Positions 33,936-46,144 of a DNA stretch of 64,000 nucleotides are shown piece by piece. The notes beneath the pieces are model-generated. The model worked only from the letters and a program-made list of their open reading frames with translations. It did no database searches and was not told where the DNA came from. The position numbers and the translations under genes were made by a program. Source of the DNA: Macrostomum hystrix (taxonomy: Eukaryota; Platyhelminthes; Macrostomidae). How positions within the stretch are numbered: position 1 is the stretch's first letter; each line of letters begins with the position of its first letter. The stretch is from assembly GCA_950097015.1 (NCBI GenBank), contig CATNEN010000005.1:434001-498000 (forward strand). The letters run 5' to 3'.

Positions 33936-33974
33936 TGCTAAATGCATTATTTTGCATTATTGGCGCCTAGGGAA

Positions 33975-34327
33975 GGCCAGTTTTGGATAGAAATAAATAC
34001 GTTGTGTGTGTCTGGTACCCTCCAATCCATTGGAGCCTTAAAGACTGGGTGTGATTAATAATTATTAAAAGAGTAATTCTATACAGTTGAAAGTAAAAGT
34101 GTCTTACCGCTCGGGCACTTATGATTTGCTACCGCAGTAATTGAATATATATTAAAGTGTTATACTTCCCTATAAATTGGGAGATTTTAAACATAACGAA
34201 AGTTGACATTTAATAAGCATTTTTGCAGTGGATGAATATAAGTAATTTATAAAGAATAACAATAAAGAGAAGGGCTTTACGATAACTAGTGACGGCTGTG
34301 AGATTTTAATAAAAGAGCCCTACAACA
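33975..34327 (+). repeat. 3' LTR, second part
   Basis: 353 bp matching 14929-15283 of the 5' LTR except for the loss of one TA. It ends CCCTACAACA and is followed by GATC. Confidence 0.95.
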
Positions 34328-34331
34328 GATC

Positions 34332-35055
34332 TAATTAATATTCATAAATGAAGCCTTCTAAAATTCAATGAAGCAACAAGGCTTGCAAAATATATTAAAG
34401 AAACGCATTGCATAGGCGTCCTAATAAAATACTAATAAAATCTTTAAGTTAGAAAGTTAAAAAGTTTTATCTCGTCAGCGTGTTTTCGTAAAAAAACATC
34501 ATAAATATTAATAGAAACTTCAAAGTGGTACTCCTGTTATTATAACTAACAGACTAAAATATTAGGATGCTAATTATACATGTAAATCTAAAAAAAATCC
34601 CGAACTAAATATCTAATTCTACGCACCTATTTTTATGCATTGTTTTACAGATATCTAGTTTAACTGTTGTCCGTGCCGGGTAATTTTTGTGTATAATTAG
34701 ATGACAATAATTAAATGACAATTATAAAGTTTACGTGTTTACCCGGATCTGTTAAATAGCGCCCAGAAATATATTGCGCTTAAAATAACTAGGCGTGTTA
34801 AAGAAAAATATTGAAACAGAATGCTGCAGTAACTGTAGGAAACCTTTTTAATTGCTTTAAGGTTATTGTCTATTATTAACGTCAATTAAGCTAGGCGCAT
34901 ATAAATAGGCCTAGTAATAGAATTTTAATTAGGTATGCCTATTTTGGATGAGGCCGCCTCGCTTACTAAGTAGAGCTAAAAATCGATTCAAATTGTGTCT
35001 AGACTAGCTATTAAGTCTACAATGCCAATGGACCAAAGCTGAGACCTGACCCTAA
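34332..35055. other. AT-rich spacer, no gene seen
   Basis: Host DNA after the gypsy element; no supported gene or repeat. Confidence 0.55.
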
Positions 35056-35064
35056 CACTTGGGC

Positions 35065-35502
35065 GGTACCTGGACACTTCGTCATCTTACAACTTCGTCA
35101 TCCAGATGACGATCTGTCCAATATCTCAGAGGGGGGATGACGGAGAGACTTAGACTTGTGGACACTTCGTCATCTATAAAACAAAATTTTTCAAAGTTAG
35201 AACAGAGCCACCCCTCCTCACATCGTGTTGGCAATTATCTTTCAACTCTTATAATGAAATCAGTTTTGACACCTCTTTTTGACAATTTAGAGTGTGAAGT
35301 GTGTTCAGACCTCTGCCCCACCACCCCACCCTCACTTTATTGATGACGAACTTGATTGCTTGTTATTAGTAGATGACGAACTGACCAAACTTTAAAGCAT
35401 CCCAATTGGCTGGATTACTGAAGTGTCCTACATTTAACTAAGGCAGTGCCTCAAGACTCAAGTGGATGACAAAGTTGTAAGATGACGAAGTGTCTAGGAT
35501 CC
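35065..35502. mobile_element. MITE with ~38-bp inverted repeats and 9-bp target duplication
   Basis: Flanked by CACTTGGGC at 35056-35064 and 35503-35511. The inverted ends share CTTCGTCATCTTACAACTT, with 4 mismatches over 38 bp. GATGACGAA-type words recur inside. The short ORF at 35137-35343 has no known family. A 9-bp duplication suggests a Mutator-like or related family. Confidence 0.8.
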
Positions 35503-35511
35503 CACTTGGGC

Positions 35512-35948
35512 TAGACTAGGCCTAGGGCCTAGGCTCTAGGGCCATAGAAACAATTAGGCCTGTTTCCAAAACATGTTTCCAAAACAGTGTAGGGCCTAAA
35601 ATTTATTTACACTTTAATGCCTCACCAGGCCTAGGCTAGGGGCCTATTGTAACTCAACTTATTAGTGTTTCTTTGCAGTAAAAATGTTCTAGGCTATCTA
35701 ATCAATTTATAGGACTGTAGCCCAGTGCCTAGGAAATGTATTTAGTGATTTTGATTTTTTAAGAAAAATTGTATAAGTTGCTAGGGCCTAAATGATTTCC
35801 TTTTGTCAAAATTTATAGCCATGGTTTAATATAATATATAATTATTGATTAAGTATAGCTAGCATTCAGCCAGTTGCAGTGAGTTGCCTAGCCATTTTGC
35901 TTTTGTAGCCATTTAGTTGTATAGGACCTAGCCATTATGCTAGGATAA
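35512..35948. other. Spacer between the two MITEs
   Basis: AT-rich with many CCTAGGC / GGGCCTA words; no gene seen. Confidence 0.55.
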
Positions 35949-35956
35949 TGTATCTT

Positions 35957-36441
35957 GGTCCCAGGTCATTTCGGTGACAAGACATTTCAGTGACAGAATT
36001 GGTCAGTTCGGTGACAACTATTTTTGCACCTAAATATGCTGAGAAAACAGTCTTCCATGATCCAGCAGCTGCTTAAAGCCTACACTTGCCTTGTCAATCC
36101 AAAACTTGAAAAATGATTATTATACACATTTATTCAGGAACAAATAACTATTGAAACTATGGACTACTCATTAAATAATTTAATAATTTTACTCATTTAA
36201 AGTAAAACCCAGACTTAATCAGAGCGATGCAGCTTCTTATTAGGCCTAATACTTATAGCATTATTTAATTAATACTTTATAAGTGTGCATAGGTCCTAGT
36301 TAAAATGGAAGGCCGTTTTTTAGCATATTTAGGTGCAAAAATAGTAGTCACCAATCTGACTAATTATGTCACTGAAATGACTTGAGTTGTCACCGAAATG
36401 ACTGTCACCGAAATGTCTTGTCACCGAAATGACCTGGGACC
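35957..36441. mobile_element. MITE with long inverted repeats and 8-bp target duplication
   Basis: Flanked by TGTATCTT at 35949-35956 and 36442-36449. The ends are GGTCCCAGGTCATTTCGGTG, inverted, and extend about 90-130 bp; the right arm has about 39 extra bases made of repeated TCATTTCGGTGACA. An 8-bp duplication fits a hAT- or P-like family. Confidence 0.88.
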
Positions 36442-36449
36442 TGTATCTT

Positions 36450-37690
36450 CAACCAAACAAGAATGTGTATTTTTTTAACTTCAAACCAAAGCTACAGATT
36501 TTCTATTTAAGATATGATGATAAATCAAAAGCCAAGTTATAGAAAACAGTTACATCTTTCTAAAAAGTATCTGATTTTGCTATTTTGTCAAATAGAAAAA
36601 AGTTATTCCTGCTTTTCATCTAAAACAGAAGAAAGATTTTCATGTATCTTCAAACCAAATGGAGAATTTGATGTTTGGTTTTACAATTTGAGTGAGTGGT
36701 TTAATCTTAATTTAAGGAGTGAACTATCATGAATTATGTCATTTGAAAGCTTTTTTCATGCTCTATAAATAACTACATTTTTGGTCATTTAATTGGCAAG
36801 CAACCACATACAATCTTTGTCTAAAGTACATACTGAAAAAAATGTTGGTAAAAAGTATTCTTTTGCAATACAAATTTCTACTGAAACATCAATATCTTTC
36901 TTTCCTCTTAATGCTTCATTGCACGTCATGCCTCAGCTTGTAGATAATTTCTTTGACTTTCAAATTAATTGTTCTATGAAAGACAATAGCTTGTTTCTGT
37001 CTTGCACGAGACCAAGGAAGGAGTCAAAATTATTGTTCGGTTTTGAAGATATACTGTTCAGTTTATGATACATTTACCCTATGTAGTCATATCTGCATTT
37101 GCTTTAGTGAGATAAGTGATATATATATATATTTTTTATTCTGAAATTCCTTTTTAGATCGCCAAAAGAATTTGGCATTGCTATTCAGGTCACTTACTAA
37201 ATAAATTTATTAAATCAGCAATGATAATGGTTATTGAGATGAGTGGCAAAGCAGTAAATGTGTTTGTCTTTTGCACAAGCCTTGCCTTTTGTCAAGGCTT
37301 AAGTCACTGTGAAAATGCCTGATCATGAGAATGTCAGAGCAAATGTTCATATTCTTTGTGAGCCAATGCCTACTTTAGAAACCACATGAGCACATACACA
37401 TGTGCTTATGATTCAGCAAAATAGACAAATTGCTTCCTTGCTGGCTGTTAGTCTAGTGTCACTAAATAATGTGCCATTGCCTGCAGCCCTTCTGCAGTTA
37501 CTTTTATAATAATAATTATTATTGTTATGATAATGATTAGCAATATAGTATTTCCACTGTGACAGTTAGGCTATTCTTGTACAATTTAGGAGACATTTAT
37601 GTTATTATGTAGGATGTAGATATCACAGGTTGTCATAATGTTTGTCAAAATCAATCCTGATTTTGGCATATTTCACTTTTCTTTACTCAA
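36450..37690. other. AT-rich region with two short unassigned ORFs
   Basis: Frames at 36514-36732 and 36793-37068 are open and Ser/Phe/Lys-rich but show no family motif or clear splice context. I cannot support them as genes. Confidence 0.5.
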
Positions 37691-38130
37691 TCCACTATAC
37701 TAAAAATGAAATGGTTGGTTGGTTGGTTGGTTGCTTGCTTGTAATTGATTTTCTCCCGAACGGCTCAACCGATTTTCACCATTTCTTCACCAAAACATGC
37801 CAAATATGGGGACAATTATACACGTATTTTTATTAAGCTTAACTTTATTGCTAAGGGGATTAAATATTCGAAAAACATGATTTTTTCAAAGGTCAAACCA
37901 TCTAGGCCTATTGAGAATTTTACTCACTGCCACTGAATTAGAATTGCATCGTCAAATTGCGCAACAACCCCTAGCTGATTGAATTTGAAGCCTGCACTCT
38001 GGAGACAAATTGGAAATAAATGTACACAACCAACCGCGAGACTGAGTGTACTCTATTTTCTTACTTCATTGTACAAAGCCAGAACTTTGAGAATTCATTT
38101 TATAAGGCTGATTTCTGCACCCACTAACCA

Positions 38131-38200
38131 ACAGTCGGAATAGCCGATGTGTAGGCACTAGGAATAGGTGAGGCTAGGCTAGGGTTCGATTCTGCACTGC
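38131..38200 (+). repeat. tRNA-like (SINE head) relic inside the Helitron
   Basis: An A-box-like TAGCCGATGTGTAGG at 38141 and a B box GGTTCGATTCT at 38183-38193 are spaced as in a Ser/Leu-type tRNA. The acceptor and anticodon stems are not convincing, so it is a tRNA-derived SINE remnant rather than a tRNA gene. Confidence 0.45.
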
Positions 38201-38309
38201 GTCAAATCATTTAGACTAATTTTCAGCCAGTAGTGATTGAAGATTATTTTAATTTATTTTTTCATTTCGTAAATAAAATATCATAAATCATAGCAAACCT
38301 GAATTTCAA

Positions 38310-40290
38310 TCATGGCAAAAATAGAGCTTGAATCATGGCTAAACCAGCGTCTGAATCATGGCTAAACTGGAGTCTGAATCATGGCTAAACCAGAGTCTGA
38401 ATCATGGCTAAACCAGCGTCTGAATCATGGCTAAACCAGAGTCTGAATCATGGCTAAACCAGAGTCTGAATCATGGCTTAACCAGAGTTTGAATCATGGC
38501 TAAACCAGAGTCTGAATCATGGCTAAACCAGAGCCTGAATCATGGCTAAACCAGAGTCTGAATCATGGCTAAACCAGCGTCTGAATCATGGCTAAACCAG
38601 AGTTTGAATCATGGCTAAACCAGAGTTTGAATCATGGCTTAACCAGAGTTTGAATCATGGCTAAACCAGAGTCTGAATCATGGCTTAACCAGAATTTAAA
38701 TCATGGCTAAACCAGAGTCTGAATCATGGCTAAACCAGAGTCTGAATCATGGCTAAACCAGAGTCTGAATCATGGCTAAACCAGCGTCTGAATCATGGCT
38801 AAACCATAGTCTGAATCATGGCTAAAATAGAGTCTGAATCATGGCTAAACCAGCGTCTGAATCATGGCTAAACTAGAGTCTGAATCATGGCTAAACCAGA
38901 GTCTGAATCATGGCTAAACCAGAGTTTGAATCATTGCTAAACCATCGTTTAAATCATGGCTAAACCATCGTTTGAATCATGGCTAAACCATCGTTTGAAT
39001 CATGGCTAAACCATAGTTTGAATCATGGCTAAACCAGAGTTTCAATCATGGCTAAACCAGATCTTGAATCATGACTAAACCAGAGTTTAAATCATGGCTA
39101 AAGCATCGTTTGAATCATGGCTAACCCAGAGTCTGAATCATGGCTAAACCAGATCTTGAATCATGGCTAAACCCGATCTTGAATCATGGCTAAACCAGAG
39201 TTTCAATCATGGCTAAACCAGATCTTGAATCATGACTAAACCAGAGTTTAAATCATGGCTAAAGCATCGTTTGAATCATGGCTAACCCAGAGTCTGAATC
39301 ATGGCTAAACCAGATCTTGAATCATGGCTAAACCCGATCTTGAATCATGGCTAAACCAGAGTTTCAATCATGGCTAAACCAGATCTTGAATCATGACTAA
39401 ACCAGAGTTTAAATCATGGCTAAAGCATCGTTTGAATCATGGCTAACCCAGAGTCTGAATCATGGCTAAACCAGATCTTGAATCATGGCTAAACCCGATC
39501 TTGAATCATGGCTAAACCAGAGTTTCAATCATGGCTAAACCAGATCTTGAATCATGACTAAACCAGAGTTTAAATCATGGCTAAAGCATCGTTTGAATCA
39601 TGGCTAAACCATCGTTTGAATCATGGCTAAACCATCGTTTGAATCATGGCTAAACCAGATTTTGAATCATTGCTAAACCAGATCTTGATTCATGGCTAAA
39701 CCAGAGTTTAAATCATGGCTAAACCAGAGTCTAAATCATGGCTAAACCAGATCTTGAATCATGGCTAAACCATTGTTTGAATCATGGCTAAACCAGAGTC
39801 TGAATCATGGCTAAACCAGAGTCTGAATCATGGCTAAACCAGATCTTGAATCATGGCTAAACCCGATCTTGAATCATGGCTAAACCATCGTTTGAATCAT
39901 GGCTAAACCATCGTTTGAATCATGACTAAACCATCGTTTGAATCATGGCTAAACCAGATTTTGAATCATGGCTAAACCATCGTTTGAATCATGGCTAAAC
40001 CATCGTGTGAATCATGGCTAAACCATCGTTTAAATCATGGCTAAAACATCGTTTAAAATCATGGCTAAACCATCGTTTGAATCATGGCTAAACCAGTTTT
40101 TGAATCATGGCTAAAGCATCGTTTGAATCATGGCTAAACCAGAGTTTCAATCATAGCCAACCAGAGTTTGAATCATGGCTAAACCAGAGTTTGAATCATG
40201 GCTAAACCAGAGTTTGAATCATGGCTAAACCAGAGTTTGAATCATGGCAAAACGAGAGTTTGAATCATAGCCCACCAGGGTTTAAAACAT
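38310..40290. repeat. 23-bp minisatellite in the Helitron, about 85 copies
   Basis: The unit starts GAATCATGGCTAAACCAGAG and has many variants (GCGTCT, ATCGTTT, ATCTTGA). A higher-order block of about 161 bp is repeated four times between 39040 and 39600. Confidence 0.95.
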
Positions 40291-40339
40291 GGCGAAACCT
40301 GAGTTTGAATCTTGGCTAACCCAGCGTTTGAAAAATCAA

Positions 40340-42282
40340 CGTCAACTGGGGAGTCATCATCAAAATGGGGATCATGGTGAACTGGGGGATCATGGTAAAC
40401 TGGGGGATAATTGTCGACTGGGGGATCATTGTCAACTGGGGGATCATTGTCAACTGGGGGATCATTGTCAACTGGGGGATCATTGTCAACTGGGGGATCA
40501 TTGTCAACTGGGGGATCATTGTCAAATGGGGGATCATTGTCAACTGGGGGATCTTTGTCAACTGGGGGTTCATTGTCAACTGGGGGTTCATTGTCAACTG
40601 GGGGATCATTGTCAACTGGGGGATCATTGTGAACTGAGAGATCATTGTCAACTGGGGGGTAATGGTCAACTGGGGGATAGTTGTCAACTGGGGAATCGTC
40701 ATCAACTGGGGATCATCATCAACTGGGGGATCATTGAGAACTGGGGGATCTTTGTCAACTGGGGGATCATTGTGAACTGGGGGATCTTTGTCAACTGGGG
40801 GATCATTGTATACTGTGGGATCATTGTCAACTGGGGGATCATTGTCAACTGGGGGATCATTGTCAACTGGGGGATCGTTGTCAACTGGGGGTTCATTGTC
40901 AACTGGGGGATCATTGTCAACTGGGGGATCATTGTCAACTGGGGGATCATCATCAACTGGGGGATCATTGTCAACTGGGGGATCATTGTCAACTGTGGGA
41001 TCATTGTCAACCGGCGGGATCATTGTCAACTGGGGGATCATTGTCAACTGGGGGATCATTGTCAACTGGGGGATCATTGTCAACTGGGTGATCATTGTCA
41101 AATGGGGGATCATTGTCAACTGGGGGATCATTGTCAACTGGGGGATCATTGTCAACTGGGGGATCATTGTCAACTGGGTGATCATCATCAACTGGGGGAT
41201 CGTTGTCAACTGGGGGAACATTGTCAACTGGAGGAACATTGTTAACTGGGGATCATCATCAATGGGGAGACTTCATCAACTGGGGGATCATTGTGAACTG
41301 GGGGATCTTTGTTAACTGGGGGATCATTGTCAACTGGGGGATCATTGTCAACTGGGGGATCATTGTCAACTGGGGGATCATCATCAACTGGGTGATAATT
41401 GTGAACTGGGGGATCTTTGTCAACTGGGGGATCATTGTCAACTGGGGGATCATTTTCAACTGGGGGATCATCATCAACTGGGGGATCATCATCAACTGGG
41501 TGATCATTGGGAACTGGGGGATCTTTGTCAACTGGGGGATCATTGTCCACTGTGGGATCATTGTCAACTGGGGGATCATTGTCAACTGGGGGATCGTTGT
41601 CAACTGTGGGATCATTGTCAACCGGCGGGATCATTGTCAACTGGGGGATCATTGTCAACTGTGGGATCATTGTCAACTGGGGGAACATTGTCAACTGGAG
41701 GAACATTGTTAACTAGGGATCATCATCAATGGGGAGACTTCATCAACTGGGGGATCATTGTCAACTGGGGGATCATTCTCAACTGGGGGATCATCATCAA
41801 CTGGGGGATCATTGTCAACTGGGGGATCATTGTCAACTGGGGGATCATTGTCAACTGGGGGATCTTTGTTAACTGGGGGATCATTGTCAACTGGGGGATC
41901 ATTGTCAACTGGGGGATCATTGTCAACTGGGGGATCATTTTCAACTGGGGGATCATCATCAACTGGGGGATCATCATCAACTGGGTGATCATTGTGAACT
42001 GGGGGATCTTTGTCAACTGGGGGATCATTGTCAACTGTGGGATCATTGTCAACTGGGGGATCATTGTCAACTGGGGGATCATTTTCAACTGGGGGATCAT
42101 CATCAACTGGGGGATCATCATCAACTGGGTGATCATTGTGAACTGGGGGATCATTGTCAACTGTGGGATCATTGTCAACTGGGGGATCATTGTCAAATGG
42201 GGGATCATTGTCAACTGGGTGATCGTTGTCAACTGGGGGATCATTGTCAACTGGGGGATCATTGTCAACTGGGGGATCAATG
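40340..42282. repeat. 18-bp minisatellite in the Helitron, about 107 copies
   Basis: The unit is GGGGGATCATTGTCAACT with TCATCATCAACT, TTTGTCAACT and GTGAACT variants. A longer block starting near 41244 (ATCATCATCAATGGGGAGAC) is duplicated near 41718. All six frames stay open for long stretches, giving false ORFs. Confidence 0.95.
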
Positions 42283-42473
42283 TAGAATTAAAAAGCTGTA
42301 AATTCAGCTGCTAAAAAGTATATTATAGACGAATTAAAAGTATTTCTGCTCCCCGAAGGGGGGCAAAACTTGCTAGTTAATGTTGCTGAAAACAAATTTA
42401 TAATGTAAACAAATGAAAACTATATACCATTTCTCTTTCTCTTCTCTTAGCTTTTCAGCATCACTCGATTTGA

Positions 42474-42899
<426 letters not shown>

Positions 42900-43092
42900 A
42901 AGCTGTTGGACAAGCTTCTGTAAAAAAGCGCATTATCAGTGACGCAACTAACTATCAGTTAATCCACCCTGCTTTTGTCATCAACTTCTCTGTTGTTTTC
43001 CTTAGTATAAAAGCTACTGTCCTAAAATGTCTTACAACCGAAATATCTATTAAGCTATTTGTGTGTTTTGTAAATTTTTATTCAGTTTGTGA

Positions 43093-43098
43093 AATAAA
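43093..43098 (+). terminator. Poly(A) signal of H3.3 copy A
   Basis: AATAAA about 195 bases past the stop; no histone 3' stem-loop seen. Confidence 0.65.
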
Positions 43099-43099
43099 C

Positions 43100-43882
43100 T
43101 TAAACTTGTCCTTTTGTCTTAACTATCTCTCTGGACTTTCTCTCTGTTTAATTTGACCCTTTAATCGAAAACTGTTTTCTTCACTTATGCACTGTCATTT
43201 AAAATTCCTAAAAAAGTCAATTTAATATATCAATACGTATTCATCAATTTCTATCGTTCTACAAAGGCTCGAAAACATTTACTCTGAAATATATTGTCTC
43301 TTAAATTCAGGTATAAACTTAATTTTGTTTATTTGTCACATTCTAGATTAGCCTAGCAGGTCATTGTGTGTGCGGGCATATCGTTGCTTGTCAAAGGCAG
43401 CAGCTCTCTTTTGCTCTGATAGCAATGTAATTTCTTAAGCAAATATGGTGAATAAATTTTCAATAAAATGTTTTTTTAAACGATAAATACACCTCATAGT
43501 TAACATTTAATAAGTTTATTAATCGATGTGTTTCACATTAAATAAAAAATTCTTAGTTCGCTTTTTTATTTAAAAAAATACCAATTGCATACTACTAAGA
43601 CTAGTCGTAGATCAGTAGTGTCTACTGAAACTTAGAAATTGTTTAGCTGTACATAAAAAGTTTCATGATCAAGAGCAGTATTTTGTTGTCATTGACAACC
43701 ATTTTGCAGATTTCGCGAGTGGATTTTTAGTGCTGCATAAACTTTGAATTCATCATCAACAATATCGTCAAGGCCTTGACTTTTTAGTTTTATGTTCTAC
43801 TTTAAAGTTTTGTTGCTATTTTAGGAAACAGGGCAGCATTCACTGCTGACAGCTCCACTACTTATTTGGGTAGTCTGTATCG
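43100..43882. other. Spacer between the convergent H3.3 genes
   Basis: AT-rich, no gene or array seen; both poly(A) signals lie at its borders. Confidence 0.6.
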
Positions 43883-43888
43883 TTTATT
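43883..43888 (-). terminator. Poly(A) signal of H3.3 copy B
   Basis: AATAAA on the minus strand about 190 bases past the stop. Confidence 0.55.
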
Positions 43889-44078
43889 TGTCATATTTAG
43901 CAAAAGAAAAACAAAAAATATTTCACAAGCTTATGTAATATAGAACCGGTTTAAAACTGGTTTTAGAAGTTAATTAGTGTAAAGAGAAAATATTACAAGG
44001 CAGACAACACAGATTATTTGGGAAATGAATATATTCCAGTTTTTCTCAGTGTTTCCGGGTCACTAAAAATTCGTTTTA

Positions 44079-44760
<682 letters not shown>

Positions 44761-45594
44761 TTTAGCATTTACCCTACTGAAAGTAGGTGAGCGAAAATAT
44801 CGCAACTTTTACTCTTCGACTCTTTAACTCTAGCGATGAGTCATCTGGTTCAATTATCGATTTTTTGTTCAGATAACTTTGCCTTGACTGCTGTCTTTGC
44901 ACAGGCTACGACAGGACAGGCATGTGCAGGTCTCATCTCTTTTAATCGGATTTGGCCATAAACGACGACGAAAATGACGACCAATCCCACGAAAGAAGTC
45001 CGCTAAAATGAAATAACGAATTTTCGATACTAAAATTCGAAAACACAAACCTCTAAAATACGTCGCATGATTTCCAGTCCAGAATGATCGATAATTTCAT
45101 ATTAACAGACATTAAAAATGTCCTATTACCACTTGGAGCACGACCTTAGCCCGCCGACATTCATAGTGTCAGGAGCTAGTTGCACGAGGGGTGACACCTC
45201 CCACTTTTTTGCACGAGGGGTGCCGCCCATAACCCATGCAGCCAGTTTGGGTCTGTTCTTGCAAAGGAAGCTGAATGAGATTCGCGTTTTGGGCTCTACA
45301 GCTTTGGTCTACCAGCTCAATTCGCTTGCACGGCTTCAAATGCAATTTTTGGTCGCTTCGCTCGAAGCTTACAGCGCAATTCTACGCTCGTAGCTATATA
45401 TACGCTAATGATCTGAGCTTATAGCTCACTTCGCTCGCAGCTTCAAAAGCTTCTAGCCCGCCTCACAAAAAGTTTTTTTACCCCACGCTTCGCACGTTTC
45501 GCAATGACATCAGAACCTTAACAGAAGAGCACTTAATTAAATCGTTTCGACACCTGCACTTCCGATCAGATATTTGAAACAGCTGGAGTCTTTC
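44761..45594. other. Spacer with TTCGCTCG-rich segment, no supported gene
   Basis: 45118-45393 is an open frame with no family match, over a stretch containing repeated TTCGCTCG and two GCACGAGGGGTG words. It looks like a dispersed repeat rather than a gene. Confidence 0.45.
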
Positions 45595-45605
45595 ATTTAG
45601 ATCTG

Positions 45606-46136
45606 CAGGGGTCGGCAAACTCCGGCCCGCGGGCCAGATGCGGCCCTCGAAGCTCCCAAATTCGGCCCGTTGCCCCTTCCGACACCTACAGTATCCTGTT
45701 AAATCTTTCCCCTGTTTCATCTTTCCCCTGTCTCGTCTCTTCCGTGTCTCATCTCTCCGCTGTCTCATCTCTCCCATGTCTCATCTCTCCCATGCCTCAT
45801 CTCTCCTCAGTCTCGTCTCTCCCGTGTCTCGTCTCTCCACAGTATCGTCTCTCCCGTGTCTCATCTCTCCTCAGTCTCGTCTCTCCCGTGTCCCATCTCT
45901 CCACTGTCTCATCTCTCCTCAGTCTCATCTCTCCTCAGTCTCGTCTCTCCCATGTCTCATCTCTCCCATGTCTCATCTCTCCTCAGTCTCGTCTCTCCCA
46001 TGTCTCATCTCTCCTCAGTCTCGTCTCTCCCGTGCCCCAGCTCTCCCCTATCTCATCTTTCTACAGGCAATGCGGCCCGCTGCCGTCTTTTAGGTTTTCT
46101 TTTTGGCCCACTAGCTAATAAGTTTGCCGACCCCTG
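45606..46136. mobile_element. hAT-type MITE
   Basis: Both ends carry CAGGGGTCGGCAAACT, inverted. ATTTAGAT lies at 45595-45602 and 46137-46144, an 8-bp target duplication, with three extra bases (CTG) on the left. Next inside are CGGCCCGCGGGCC-type words, as in many animal hAT elements. The middle is a ~16-bp minisatellite (TCTCATCTCTCCCATG, about 45700-46060). Confidence 0.85.
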
Positions 46137-46144
46137 ATTTAGAT

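Larger units (their letters stand above)
22882..33972 (+). mobile_element. CACTA/EnSpm-like (CMC-type) DNA transposon, 11,091 bp
   Basis: The terminal inverted repeats begin CCCTAGGCGCCAATAAT at both ends: 17 bp perfect, about 34 bp with 3 mismatches. The target duplication is AA (22880-22881 and 33973-33974), because the LTR reads AAAAGG where uninterrupted. Subterminal zones are dense in TGCATTAT words (22900-23600 and 33360-33960), a typical CACTA trait. Inside are a six-exon gene (24563-29015) and a transposase (29715-32216), both on the plus strand. The superfamily call rests on transposase motifs; the 2-bp duplication and CCCTAGG ends are not classical CACTA ends, so the exact clade is open. 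Confidence 0.88.
14607..34327 (+). mobile_element. Ty3/gypsy LTR retrotransposon, interrupted in its 3' LTR
   Basis: The element is flanked by GATC at 14603-14606 and 34328-34331, a 4-bp target duplication. Order: 5' LTR, primer-binding site, gag, pol (protease, RT, RNase H, integrase), ORF3, 3' LTR. The 3' LTR is split by an 11,091-bp DNA transposon. Without that insertion the element is 8,628 bp. The LTRs are the same apart from a 2-bp TA indel (ACTATAGTG at about 15240 against ACTAGTG at about 34286), and gag, pol and ORF3 are open. It is therefore recent and was probably functional when it inserted. There is no chromodomain or envelope-like ORF. Confidence 0.95.
37691..42376 (+). mobile_element. 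Non-autonomous Helitron, 4.7 kb, packed with minisatellites
   Basis: The 5' end is TCCACTATACTAAAAATGAA, preceded by A. The 3' end is a 7-bp stem (42348-42364, GCTCCCC-GAA-GGGGGGC), then 12 bases ending CTAG, followed by T. This is the Helitron signature: insertion between A and T, 5' TC, 3' hairpin plus CTRR, and no target duplication. The 5' part (TTTTCTCCCGAACGGCTCAA) resembles common Helitron heads. It has no Rep/helicase gene. About 3.9 kb of it is two tandem arrays. Confidence 0.82.

Noticed and set aside
36514-37068. Two short ORFs as exons of a gene
   Set aside because: No recognisable domain, no convincing splice sites, and composition like the surrounding AT-rich DNA.
38131-38200. 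Functional tRNA gene
   Set aside because: Good B box, but acceptor and anticodon arms do not pair well.
38310-42282. Long open frames on both strands (several of 100-318 codons)
   Set aside because: They follow from 18- and 23-bp repeats without stop codons. The proteins are pure repeats and frames overlap in all registers.
45118-45393. 91-codon ORF
   Set aside because: No family and it covers repeated TTCGCTCG/GCACGAGGGG words, so it is more likely a dispersed repeat.
45638-46118. Overlapping Ser/Leu/Pro frames of 93-151 codons
   Set aside because: They sit on the minisatellite inside the hAT MITE; all three frames are open.
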